This document shows positions 32,131 to 42,480 of a stretch of DNA of 64,000 bases, piece after piece. The position numbers and the translations under genes are program-made. The notes beneath the pieces are model-generated. The model ran no database searches. It was not told the DNA's origin and saw only the letters and a list, made by a program, of their open reading frames with translations. Each line of letters begins with the position of its first letter. Within the stretch, counting starts at the first letter, position 1. Source of the DNA: Mesostigma viride (lineage: Eukaryota > Streptophyta > Mesostigmatophyceae > Mesostigmatales > Mesostigmataceae); contig RPFO01000392.1 in assembly GCA_009746045.1 (NCBI GenBank), forward strand, positions 920,627-984,626, read 5' to 3'.

Positions 32131-33510
32131 TGCAATAGGGCTCTTTGGGCCATCCTAGCTCTGGACCGAGTGCCACCAGCGTTTATTGCTGCCATTCGCC
32201 GACTGTATGAGGGCTCACAGGCAGTAGTGCGGACTGCGGAAGGCACCACCCCACCGGCCATTCCCCCTTCACCACGGGGTGTGGCAAGGTTGTGTCCTGT
32301 CCCCATACCTGTTCATTATTGTCGTGGACCACGTCATGCGCCAGGCACATGCGCGCTTTACTGCTCTTAAGGGGTTCGAGCCAGGCTTGGACATCCTTAA
32401 CGAGCGTGGGCACGGCGGGGTTAGCACGGGTTAGGTACCGCCTGGCTGATCTGTGATTTATGCGGACGACATGCACCACCCTCATCGCGCGCCCCGAGCA
32501 CATTCAGACCTGGCTGGACTGTCTGGGCCTGCATGGAGGCGAGGGCGGCACCTGGGGTTGGAGATTAGTGTCAAAACTGAGGCGATTGTGATTGGGGCCT
32601 CCAGTCGTCCACCGCTGACGCGCCTGCTCGATGGGACGGAGGTCCCATTCCGCGACCGCTTCAAACTATTGGGGAGCATGCTCCCTGACACCGCCGATGA
32701 TGTGGACGTCCGCATTGGCCTGACCTGGGCTAGGCTTCGTTCGCTCAACACCTACTGGCGCTCAAAGGGCCTGGTGGACGAGCACCGCAAGCGCATGCTC
32801 TTCAAGGTCGATCCTCGTCCTCACGGTGCTCACGTATGGCGCCGAGGCGTGGACACTCACGGCAACACTGGCAGCTATAAGCTAGACGGCACGGCCACCA
32901 GGATGCTTCGACAGGTCCTGAACGTCGGGTTTTCTCAGCGTAGGTCATTAGAGTCTTTGTATCACGGTATATGCCTCGCATTTCGGATGAGATTAGGCGC
33001 AGCGTAGGATAGCATTTGTAGGACATCTTGCTCGCACCAGCCAGGTCGACACCGCCCTTGGTCTGGCCGGTCCCCAGCGGCTCGGCTAACCAGGGCGGCA
33101 TATTTTGACCTGCATGGCCTGGCCCCAAGAACATTCCTAAAAGGGTAGGGAAACATGCCATGACCTATTATACCCAGATGTTGCTGGACGACCTAGTGGT
33201 CCCAGCAGCCCAGTTTTAGTACCGCATCCGGCCTCTCTCTTCCTTCTCTGGACTGCCATGCAGGACAAGAAGCGGTGGCAGAAGATTGTCAAGGCCCACA
33301 CGCCAGCCCCTGTGGGCAAGCCGCCTCCCCCCAAGAGGCGGAGCCGTTTTGATGAGTAGCGTAGATAGGCTTTTCTAGACTAGATATAGCTTAGAGTTAG
33401 GTTAGTTCGATTACGCGGCTTCCTCCACTCCACCCATCCCGAACCTGGAATATGTGCTACATGACCTCCCAACGGACAGGCATGTTATAATTTAATTTAA
33501 TTTATTAGGG
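32131..33510 (+). pseudogene. LINE reverse transcriptase with YADD motif, frameshifted; B-type tail
   Basis: Longest RT stretch in the window. Frame 1 (to 32,370) has NRALWAILALDRVPPAF and AIRRLYEGSQAVVRT, the RT finger/palm region before the catalytic motif. After a shift, the frame at 32,453-33,007 has IYADDM (catalytic YxDD), LGLEISVKTEAIVIG, FKLLGSMLPDTADD, LRSLNTYWRSKGL and DGTATRMLRQVLNVGFS. GHLARTSQVDTA and the 3' UTR follow, then the B hairpin at about 33,455-33,485 and a TTTAATTTAATTTA tail. At least two frameshifts and 5' truncation; inactive. Confidence 0.82.
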
Positions 33511-33599
33511 GCATAATATGGCCAGGGTACGTCAAGTCGTCGTCTGCATGCTGCATGCAGCGTGTAGGGAAGTCCCCGAGAGGTTCTTGCGGCATTTAA

Positions 33600-35395
33600 C
33601 CCCTAAATGGTCTGGCTGCCGATTTTCCGCCTAAAACTGAGTTACAGCCGACACGTCGGCCCCTTCTCGGGGGACCAAATGCCGCGAAAACTATTGAGAA
33701 TTAGGAAAAGTTTAGCTGAGAAGATCGAAAGTTTATAATTTTCCTCACAGCATGGTACTAGGGTTTGCATACTTCTGACAAAGTTATAGAGGTGTTCTGG
33801 CCGGTCAAAGTACAAGGGGTCAGGGTACTTTTTCACGTACAACGTGCATTCCGGAAAACGACGACCTGGCCATGGCGGCTTGCGCCCACGCATGGCATTT
33901 ACGTTTGCGTTCGAATTTTCTGACCAAACTCAGGAAATTGATTTTATACGTCCTAAAGATGATACAGGCCAATTTTTGGGTCGCGGGAATGCCATTTGAT
34001 AGGTGTCGGCAGCGTTCTTGCTGGAAAAAACTGCGATCAGGCCGGACGATAGAAACGTTGACAGCAATACCTTTCCGGCGTATTTTAAAGGATATATTGG
34101 TTTCTTTGTACTTTTTATGATACATAGTAGTCGTAAACGTGCAAGGGTGGCCAGAATTCGCCGAATCCAGCGACCATGCTGCACAACTTTGGTGTGCCGA
34201 AATGCGCCATTTTGCGGCCACCGCCTGGGCCAAGGTAACGCAATCTATGCCTGGTAAAGCTTAAGCATCGTTTTCCTATCGATGTTTGACGTTTATATAT
34301 ACGTTCTAGCTTGTGTAGCACATTCTTTTTGCATTATTCATGCTCTTTCTTGACCCTGGCCTGGCCCCTTTCTAAAACACCCTTCTTAGATGCTTCCCTC
34401 AGTCAGTTGACCTGCCACAGGGTGATGGTGATAAGTTTTAGAGGCTGTATGGGTTTGAATACCTCCATATATGTTTGTTATACATTTCCCACACACATAT
34501 TGCATGAGTGTGAGGCAGTTGGCTGGTCTCTGTGGCATCATCAAGCATGTAACCGGTGAGTAGAAGCTTCCCATTGTCAGCATGTGCCACCAGGTGTGCT
34601 GGCCATCACCTGGCAAGCTATAGCAGCTTAGGCCTAGTTTATCCTTGCTAGGGCAAGCTGAAATAGGCTTAAAATCACTAGTTTGTTGGTGGCTGCCTCC
34701 TAGAATGCATGCCTTGCGTAGGGTATCCGTACCACGTTACCTACGTGCATGGACAAGGTGGCACCTGCACATAGGTGCCATGTAAGGGCAGTGTGATGAT
34801 GCAGTTATGTTTCCCCATCATTGTGGAAGGGAAATGTATTGTGTGGCATGGTTGGGGGCCATATTAGTAGGTATTAGTAGGTAGTATGCCCACTCCTACC
34901 CCCTTGGTTGCTTTTTACCAACGGTACCCCTATGGGCTGTACTGGGTGTAACTGCTGGTATACCCACCCAAATGATGACCCCAATGGCTCAAACTGTTCA
35001 GCAACTAATTGTTTATCATCCCTGAAGTGGTAGGTGCCTAGCTCTTACAACATAATTCAAAATGCACATTCTACCAAAAATGAAAACGCTCGTCTTGACC
35101 CCCCTGACTTTGACGGCAGTTATACATGGCCTACCCTGCATATATGTAAGGTTTCTTCAGGGTTATTCTCCCAGTCATCGGTTTTTTCCTTATGTTGCAT
35201 GCCTATCTCACCTTCGTAATCTATCATTCTCAATGAATATATGTAAGGTTGTGATATACCAACCCGAAGGGCAACTCATGGACATGCTTGGCCCCCAAGG
35301 ACAGCCATTGGATATGGGTGGGTTGGATGGCATCTGGTTTGCAAAATTGTGAAGTTACAGCCGATGCATCGGCAGTATTTCTGCCCATTTAGGGG
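33600..35395 (+). mobile_element. piggyBac-like TTAA element, copy C (1,796 bp)
   Basis: TTAA at 33,596-33,599 and 35,396-35,399; ends as in copies A and B. Subtracting the 97 bp added at about 35,154-35,250 leaves 1,699 bp, equal to copy A. Nearly identical to copy A along its length, so both moved recently or share a recent source. Confidence 0.88.
35154..35236. mobile_element. 83-bp insertion with 14-bp target duplication
   Basis: Present only in copy C. Flanked by ATATATGTAAGGTT at 35,140-35,153 and 35,237-35,250. No terminal inverted repeats; consistent with a tiny truncated retroposon of a family otherwise not seen here. Confidence 0.75.
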
Positions 35396-35689
35396 TTAAA
35401 CAACAGCAGCTTATCCGCCATGTACTTAAAAGTTAAAGGTGAGGAGCACGGCCGGGCCGGGCCGGGCCAGCCTTACCCCACGCGCGGGGAACGTGGACGC
35501 AGCCGATCGACATCCGCGCGCAGCTCACCAGCTAGCTAGTGAGTTGCATGGGGGCCAGCAAGATTGTCGCGCTTAAACGCTATATATGGCAAGAGACTCC
35601 GAGTTCTCACCTGCCGGCTTGTCAAAGTGCTTGACGATGACATTGTTGTGGCTGCGCTGGGTGAGGCCAGAAATAGAGGTGGATATGAT

Positions 35690-36270
35690 GCTCAGTCATC
35701 TGAGCTGTCCTCTACTGAAATGGCCCAGACAATGCGGTAGTGTAGCGGCGCTCCGTATCTAGCTCAGGGGTGAATAATAACCTCCACCGGACTAATTCTA
35801 CCCTCCATGCTAGCAATGGGCCGTGGGGCCTGTGGGGATAAAACAGGAGCATGCCCCTCAGGAAGGTGCATATCGCAGACGGCAGCCCATTTCTCCTAAT
35901 TGTCTCATCATGCGGGCGCGGATATAGTCCCAGAAGGCAGAAGCCCGGCCTGCATCCTTTGAAAGCAGTTGTGTCACATATAGGTCCGGGTCGCACTGCG
36001 TCGGTACATGGCGCGCGAGAAAGTTTGCCAGTGGGTTGCATGCGACTGTCCAGATGAGGGGAACCGTTCTGCCAATTAAAGGAGGAGGTGTCTACCTGGT
36101 TGGCCCACCCGTCCTCCCGCCGGCAGGCGGGGCCGGCCCACAACATCAGTATCACGTCAATCCGGCCGGCTTCGCTCCAAAGTGTCCGCGGAAATTCCAG
36201 GGAAATTTTGACGAAATTCGGTGCGCGCGGGAGTCGGGAGATGTTGAGTGCACATTGCATTGCGAAGGCT
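35690..36270 (-). mobile_element. LINE family E, degraded copy
   Basis: Minus-strand C-terminal region (CTGAGCTGTCCTCTACTG through TTTCTCCTAATTG) and, further upstream, a segment matching the RT part at 15,470-15,540 (GGAGGAGGTGTCTACCTGG). Numerous indels. Confidence 0.6.
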
Positions 36271-36345
36271 ATTGAATTGAATTGCATTGGAACATAATAA
36301 CTCCGTTGCCCAGAGTATATAGTAGCACATATCCCTGAGAACATA
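36271..36345 (-). mobile_element. D-type hairpin tail, degraded
   Basis: AATTGAATTG tail and a D hairpin with a damaged loop side (GTTGCCCAGAG), followed by the usual AGTAGCACATATCCCTGAGA block. Confidence 0.5.
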
Positions 36346-36379
36346 CCCCTCGACCACCGCGGCCCCAGCGACTCCAGAA

Positions 36380-36852
36380 GCCCCAGCCTATAGGGGAATA
36401 CAGCAGCAGTAGTGTAGATCTAGAATAGTTAGACAGTGGCCTTGTACATGCCCGCCTACTACAGGCACTAGCTATACCAGCTGAGGCCTAGCCTTTTTAG
36501 TCATGTACATGTGTGCCTATGATGAGCCACCCTCCAGCTAGATGATGCCTAGCTTTATTTAATTATGCAGTGCCCATGCAGGGAGTCACTCTCTGCTGAC
36601 AAGCCATGCCCTAGCTCTTGTATAGCTATCTATGCTGATCTTCCCCACCTACTGATGACGGGCTCCCCTTAGCTGGGTGTTGCCCGAGACTCTGGGTGGT
36701 GCAGGTGCCCTAGTACACCTAGAGCAAGTGTTGTTTACATTCCCACCCTTGCAGGAAGTAGCTTAGAATGTATTATATAGGCCATATGCCCCTTCTCTGG
36801 GCTATGTGCTACAGATACTCCCAACGGAGTTATGTTCCTAATTAATTAATCA
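36380..36852 (+). mobile_element. ORF1-only LINE 3' UTR with D-type tail
   Basis: Plus-strand equivalent of 17,345-17,760 reversed: GGGGAATACAGCAGCAGTAG, GCACTAGCTATACCAG, CATGCAGGGAGTCACTCTC, then GCTATGTGCTACAGATACTCC and a short TAATTAATTAA tail. 5'-truncated at or near the ORF1 stop. Confidence 0.7.
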
Positions 36853-36974
36853 ACTAATCCCCAGGTGAGAAGGGGCAAATGGCTTTTAACGCACTCTGGG
36901 CTACTTCCTGCAAGAATAGGGTGTAATGTAAACTACACCTGCTCTGGGTGCACAAAGTGCACCTGCACGCCACT
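36853..36974. other. Fragment of ORF1-only 3' UTR
   Basis: Contains GCACTCTGGGCTACTTCCTGC and GGGTGCACAAAGTGCACCTGCA, as at 28.33-28.40 and 13.86-13.94 kb. Too short to place. Confidence 0.4.
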
Positions 36975-39125
36975 ATTAATTAATTATAATTAATTAAACA
37001 CGTGCTCCCGTTGGGGAGTCACGGAGCACCGAAGTGCTTTTAATCCCTGTGTGTGCACAACAGGAGAAAGGGCAGAGACCCCCAGTCTCCTTCATGCCTA
37101 AGGCATGCCACATGCAGCTGCATTCGGGCACGCTAGCTATAAACAGACACGCTAACGATTCGGCAATCTGTGGGTGCAATAAGACGTACCCATGTGAGTA
37201 TGGCATAACAGGGAGCGTGGGCAAGTAATCTGATCATAGCCAGGGGCGTAGCATGGCTGTACAAGGACTATAAGCTAAGGCTATGGCTGCATGGTTGTGT
37301 ACCGTGCGTGAGCGGCGCACGTGACTAGGTATGTTGGCACAGCTAGGCAAACATTCTAAGCATGGCTGCCATAGCGGCAGTGACTACCTATGGATACAAG
37401 CTAGGGCTATTAGGCAAGCTATTCTATAGCCCGCTGGGGGCGTCCACATGCATCGATTGTGGTTGATCATCAGGTCCCCGCCGGCCCCTCCAGTACACCT
37501 TGGGCTTCTGGGGGTCCTGCTTGTGGCGGAGGTATTACGGCCACAGGTCGCGTCGCTGCATGCTGCTGCTGAGCGGGGGTCAGGTCGTCGTCCAGCGTCC
37601 AGGTGAGGTCGTGCAACCGCTTGCGACGAGAGAGGAACCGCTGCTTGTCCTCACGCCCGAGTTTTTCTAATGAGATTAGCATAGTACTCCGTGACATGCC
37701 GTTTGCGCATGACACGCAAGTACTTACTTACTTACTTACCTCACGGGAGGGCCGGGAACTGAGGTGAGCAGGACTGGTGGGGGAGCCGCCTTATCCCGTG
37801 AGTGGGGAAGGCGGTGGTGACCCATGCAGTTCTACCTCACCGACCAGGCCGGCCCATGAGGGTAAGGAGCTGGTCCTTATATAAGCTCGTCCGGGCAACC
37901 TTGGGAGGTTGACGTCTCACCGGCCTGGCTTAATTCTGGGGGAAACGACGCAGCACCACCCGGCAGTCGCGGCGGGCGCGGTCGGTGGCCTCCCGTTGTT
38001 GTGCCTGGCGCCAGAAGGTCTTCAAGCTCCTGGAGCTTCGTAGCGATGGCGTCGGTGGTGGAGGTGGTCGCTGCCCGGCCGGCCGCAGCAGGTCCGCGTA
38101 ACGGAGAGGGGCGGGAGGTCACCATGCATCCAGCCGGGGTGGCTGGGATGCGATGGTGGCCGTCTGCTCCGCTATCTTTAATTGCATGGGACCTGTGAGG
38201 CCAGGGCCTCGGTGTGGGCGGTGATGGCTTCAAGCTTCTTCATGAGCTAGCACGCCGCACTTGCCCTCCACCTGGTTTAGGCCGAGAGACAAGTGCAGCG
38301 TGTGTCTCAGATGCCTGCGCCGCAGTGTGCAGGGCCGTGAACTGGGGTTGGATCGAGCTTGTGGACGACCTTGGTTTCCACATATTGGAGACCCGGGCCT
38401 CGGCCACCGTGTTGAGCGTCGTGTTCAGCGAGGTCAGCTTCTCGGCCAACGGCCAGGTCACGTGCTCCTCCAGCACTGCTCGGGTGTCCTCCTTGCAGAG
38501 GGAGGAAGCCGAGGTGGCGCTGTCGGCCGCGCAGGCTGGGCTGGCCGGCCGGTGCGGAGCTGAGCGATGATGGCGGCTTCAGTGAGCTGGAATTTTGGCT
38601 GCACAGGATAGCGAGGCGCAGGGTATGCACGTCGTGGAGGATGGGCCCGCCGTGCCCCATGAGCTTGCCTTAAGTTGCTAAGAACTTGACTATTTCGGAG
38701 CAGTCGTCCTTCGTCAGGGCCAGCCAGGCGCTGAAAGAAAAGAAGTCGTGGCTTGGGAGGTGGTGGCTCCATTTGTTTTCGTGGCAGCCTGGTTTCTTGG
38801 GCTCTGGTGAGGCGCTTGGCGATGGGTTTCCTGGCGGTGGGTTTGTGCCGGGCCCAGTCGGCTGGGCAACGACGATATCGATGGCGAGTGCAGGTTGGGC
38901 TGCATGGGAGCCGCCGGAAAGCTCCTTTTCCAAACTCGATCCGTTAATTTTGCTTTTTGGGTCGTCATAGCTGCTTGTCACGTGAGTAACTTTGTTTGGC
39001 ATGCAATACTGCGTTTCAGCCGTAACCGATTATACTGGCGTGTGCGTTTGAAAAAAACGCATCGAATGCAAGTGGTCTGACCGAATTTGGGGCTCAGACG
39101 CAAAAGACCTGAGCTCCGCCGTCAG
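36975..39125 (-). pseudogene. ORF1-only LINE, near full length, A-type tail
   Basis: On the minus strand: 5' UTR (39,125-38,990) related to that at 30.1-30.2 kb, then an ORF1 N-terminus (MPNKVTHVTSSYDD, VVAQPTGPG, NPSPSASPEPKKP). A coil-rich middle follows with several frameshifts, then a C-terminus ending at about 37,445 (DKQRFLSRRKRL, TWTLDDDLTPAQQQ). A 3' UTR with no RT, then the A hairpin and tail (37,040-36,975). ORF1 is interrupted by an 83-bp LINE-E insertion at 37,656-37,738. With the 28.2-30.2 kb copy this is a second independent case of 5' UTR-ORF1-3' UTR without RT. Confidence 0.78.
37656..37738 (+). mobile_element. 83-bp LINE family E insertion with 7-bp target duplication
   Basis: Flanked by CCTCACG (37,649-37,655 and 37,739-37,745). 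It carries the last ~60 bp of family E (TTTTTCTAATGAGATTAGC, GACACGCAAG) and a (TTAC)n tail. This fixes the 3' end of family E. Confidence 0.8.
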
Positions 39126-39776
39126 CCATAATATGATACTGCCGTCAGCCATTTTCGTTGTTTTGGCCCTCAGCTGGATTGATGGATACACATGCACACC
39201 ACTATATGACTATCCTATAGCACCTACCGAAAGGCGCTGGCATAGGGGGGGGAGATCATCATGGCTATGCAAAGGCTAGTAGGGCATGGCCTCTCATCAG
39301 AGAGTGACTCGAGATCTGTAGTACTTATTAGGCAGGGCTGAGCTAAATTCTTAATGCATCATCCATGAGGGTCCCACCATTGTATATAGGCAGGGCATGG
39401 CTACATTCTTAATGCATCATCCATGGGGGCCATGTTATGGGCGCACAAGCGCTCGTGTGGGCCACGTGGTATAGGCTAATAAGCCTTACCGTACACTACT
39501 GCACTAGATTCCCTAGACTGGGGCATGGCAGGGGGCCGGTGCCTGCCAGGGCTTGTGGTCGACGTGGATGACGTCCCCCCGCCAGTATACCGGTTTCCCC
39601 CCTGCATGATGCGCTGTGCCGGAGCTGGAGGTAGGTCGGCCATCTGATATAGCTTGCGTCGCCGTTGTTGCTGGGCCAGGGTCAGGTCCTCGTCCAGCGT
39701 GTACATAGCGCGAGTCCTCCTCGAGAGCTTATTGCGGTTTTTAAGAAACAACAGCTTGTCCGCCATATATACTTAA

Positions 39777-40733
39777 TGATTGGATTGCTCTTTTCGCGGA
39801 CCTCAACGCCCAGGGACGTGCGTGGCTGTTCTCGCTTTCCTTGCGGAGTGTGGGCTCGGCGTACCTTCGTGCTCTTCCCATGGCCCCCCCATTCGCCTTG
39901 GCTCCCAGCCACTACTCGGTGGCGCTGCGGCACCAGCTATTTGCCCCGCAGCCTCTTGTTCCGGCCGGGCGGCCTTGTGGTAGCTGTGGGCAGCCGCTGG
40001 ATCCCACGGGAACTCACTACCTTTCCTGCATGGGGGGCCAACAGAATCAGAATTGGTATTTGTATTTGCACACTGTCCTCCTGACGGTGGTGCTCGCCAT
40101 GATTCGGTCGGTTTTCCCCCACGCGAACATCCGGTCCGAGGATGCGGATGGCGCTGCCTTCTATTCCCCCAACCACCGGCCTGACATCGTGGTGCTGGAC
40201 TTTGAGGGGGGTGGCCGGCATCTGCTTATCGACGTTTCGGTGGCGCGGCCCTTGGCTCTTAGCCACGTGGCTGGGGCCTCCCTCACGGCAGGTTACACGG
40301 CGGACCGGGCGGAGCGGGCCAAGCTCCTGCATGGCCTACGGCGACGTCGGGCACCATCGTGTGGTGCCCTTTGTCCTGGAGGAGTTTGGGGCCATGGGGC
40401 CCCTGACCTCCGCCTTCTTCAAGGAGTGTTGCCGGCTCCGGGAGGACCGGCTGGACCTGGAGGGCCAGCGGGCCTCATGGTCGGCGCGGACCTGGACGTC
40501 ATATTGGCGTCAGCGCTTGTCGGTGGCGCTGACTCGGGCCATGGCTGACATCATGCTCCGCCGTACGCGGGCTGATTTTGCGGTGCAGCAGGGCTATTAG
40601 GTTCCTCCCGTTAGGCGTTTCCATTGGTCTTATCGTAGTATAGAGATTTGACATGGCTCTGTATAGAGGTTTATAGCTGGGCGTTTGCTTTGGTTTGAGT
40701 GATTTCACTCTGCTGTAAGTAATTATATTATTA
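39777..40733 (+). mobile_element. LINE with restriction-like endonuclease domain, 12-bp target duplication
   Basis: Perfect duplication ATATATACTTAA at 39,765-39,776 and 40,734-40,745. 957 bp, 5'-truncated, 3' end near GTAAGTAATTATATTATTA with no long A tail. The target is the ORF1 of another LINE. Confidence 0.88.
39780..40600 (+). pseudogene. C-terminal zinc knuckle and PD-(D/E)XK-like endonuclease of a LINE
   Basis: The first frame has AWLFSLSLRSVGSAYLRALP, then CGSCGQPLDPTGTHYLSC (a C-x2-C-x9-H-x3-C knuckle), IRSEDADGAAF, RPDIVVLDFEGGG and HLLIDVSVARPLALSH. The P-D...D spacing with a following hydrophobic strand fits the restriction-like endonuclease placed after RT in R2/CRE/Dualen-type LINEs. 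A shift near 40,330 moves to the frame giving YGDVGHHRVVPFVLEEFGAMG, FFKECCRLRED and RRTRADFAVQQGY, then TAG at 40,598-40,600. RT itself is missing because of 5' truncation. The order knuckle-endonuclease-C-term is inferred from motif spacing. Confidence 0.72.
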
Positions 40734-41510
40734 ATATATACTTAAAGGTGAGGAGCAGGGGAGCCGGGCCAGCCTTACCCCGCGCGCGGGGACTAGGCGG
40801 GCAGCCGACATCGATCCGCAGCTCACTGAGACTGTGATGTGCATGGGGGCAAGAATGTAGCGCTTAAATGCCGTGAGAAGAGTCGCCCATCGAGGTCTCA
40901 TCTGCCAGCCGGTCCAAGTGCTTGACGATGACATTGTGGAGCCCTGCGCTCACTGGGTGCGGTCTGGGCCTCCTCGCGGAGGTCGAGGGCTTGTTGCTTG
41001 AGCTGTGCCGCGATGGTGGAGGTGGTGGTGGTGGAGTGGTGCTTGAGCAGGTCCGCCCAGGTCTGGGTGCATGGGAGGAGCATCGCTGGCCGGGCCAGCA
41101 GATGCCGGCTGGGCAGCGATGTCCTTCACCGCCTGGGTGGTGATGCCTGCGGCCCGCGCGGTGTTTTGCAAGCATTCGATGGCGATTGATGGCGTGGTCG
41201 TGGAGGCGCTGGTCGATGTCGTGGAGCTGGGTTTTCAATGTCGGCGGTGGAGGTGGAGGCGGCAGTGGAGGTGGAGGCGAGGAGGGTACGTGGAGGTGGA
41301 GGTGACGGTGGTGGAAATGTGAGGGAGCTCAGTAGCCAACGTGCCGGCCCATTGCTGCCACATCTGCGGCAAGGTGGGTCGCGTGCTGCTGGAGGGCCTC
41401 CGTACTGAGGATGGAGTGGAGTGTAGGTGCGGCCGGAGATGGATGGAGCCCAGATCTCGCCGTCAGACGTACTTTGTGAGGAGGGAGCAGAGAATCAGGC
41501 CGGTGCTGAA

Positions 41511-42392
41511 GGTCGGTGCGAAGGCTATGGTAGCCGGTGAAATTTACTGTGGCACGGATTACGTAGCCATTTCGTACGGGAATTCGCTATAGCACTTGTT
41601 CGATCCGCATGGATGTTAGAAAGTTTATTCTGCAAAAAAAAACGTTTGGAAACATTTTGTGTGTGTGTGTGTATGAGGGCAAACACGCAGCAGACTGTGG
41701 CCAGTTTCGCACGACGCGCGCAGCCTGCCCGCCGTCCGTCTTCCAGGTAAAAAATAGGACGGAGAAAACACGTCTCGTCGTATCCCCGTGGACACCATCT
41801 AATGATTCCTAACAACGTTTCGAAGAAACCCAGCAGATGAATTTCCTTATAATTTTGCGTTTCCATGTTGGACGCAATTTTCCCGAACAAGTCAGATTTA
41901 TAGGAGCGCTGACAGGGGCAACTATGCATGTCGTGGATTTCATCGCTTTTTTTACGCCATTGCTTGCAGCTTTATGACTTCCCTTGGGCGGAGCAGTACA
42001 TTGTCGACTGCATGAACTGCGGGCGCGGCTCGCTGCCGGCGTCTTAATTAGGTGTGCCCGAGGTGCGGGAGAGCCAACATCTACTGGTTCCAATCGTCGT
42101 AACCCGCTTTTTTATCGTCATAAACCGGCGTATTCAAGTGGATTAAGCGTCCCGCGACGGGCGAAAAGAATTCTCACCATGACGCCATGGCCTGAGGAGG
42201 CACTCCGAGAAGGACTTGGGCGGGCGGGCAAAGTAACACGCGACAATGCCAGGTACCCCGCCGGCGCACCCCCGCGTACAAGACAACGCGCACCGTTTCC
42301 CCGCTGGGCCCATCGCTGCCATTGCCGGGCGGCACATTGGGGAGGCGGCTACTTCTCCCTTTTTTGGTGCCTGTTGCACCATTTTGAACCCG
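41511..42392. other. Low-repeat region; possible exons of an unknown plus-strand gene
   Basis: Mostly not matched elsewhere in the window. On the plus strand a stretch after TTGCTTGCAG (41,970) reads LYDFPWAEQYIVDCMNCGRG and ends in TAA near 42,045, which looks like a last exon. A segment at about 41,697-41,746 between AG and GTAAAA could be another exon. I cannot identify a protein. The 3' exons (cyclic-nucleotide domain) of the minus-strand channel gene were looked for here and not found. Confidence 0.3.
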
Positions 42393-42480
42393 TGACTTTC
42401 CCAACGGAGGAATGTTAATGAATGAGTGGATGCATGCATGCATGCATGAATGAATGAACGGATGTATGAATTCAATGGCG
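42393..42480 (+). mobile_element. Degenerate hairpin tail leading into the GGGA tract
   Basis: GTGACTTTCCCAACGGAGG resembles the CTCC-CAAC-GGAG hairpins of the LINE tails, followed by AATG and GCAT repeats and then the GGGA array. The long microsatellite may have grown from a retroposon tail. Confidence 0.4.

Larger units (their letters stand above)
33511..35690 (-). pseudogene. ORF1 fragment split by piggyBac-like copy C
   Basis: Minus-strand ORF1 pieces lie on both sides of the transposon: 35,400-35,690 (TTAAAGGTGAGGAGCAC region, CTTGACGATGACATTG) and 33,511-33,599 (GTCAAGTCGTCGTC, GAGGTTCTTGCGGCATTTAA). Numerous small insertions break all frames. Confidence 0.65.
39126..41510 (-). pseudogene. 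ORF1-only LINE interrupted by an RLE-type LINE
   Basis: Minus-strand ORF1: from about 41,510 (GGATGGAGCCCAGATCTCGCC, matching the 29.6-kb copy) through GLTTQAVKDIAAQPA, WADLLKHH, ALDLREEAQ and RARGVRLA to 40,746; then after the insertion from 39,776 to 39,476 (DKLLFLKNRNKL, YTLDEDLTLAQQQRRR). The 3' UTR extends to about 39,150 (CATGCATCATCCATGGGGG-type blocks). Several frameshifts. Confidence 0.72.

Noticed and set aside
39780-40600. Host nuclease gene
   Set aside because: The segment is exactly bounded by a 12-bp target duplication and lies inside another LINE, so it is part of a retrotransposon.
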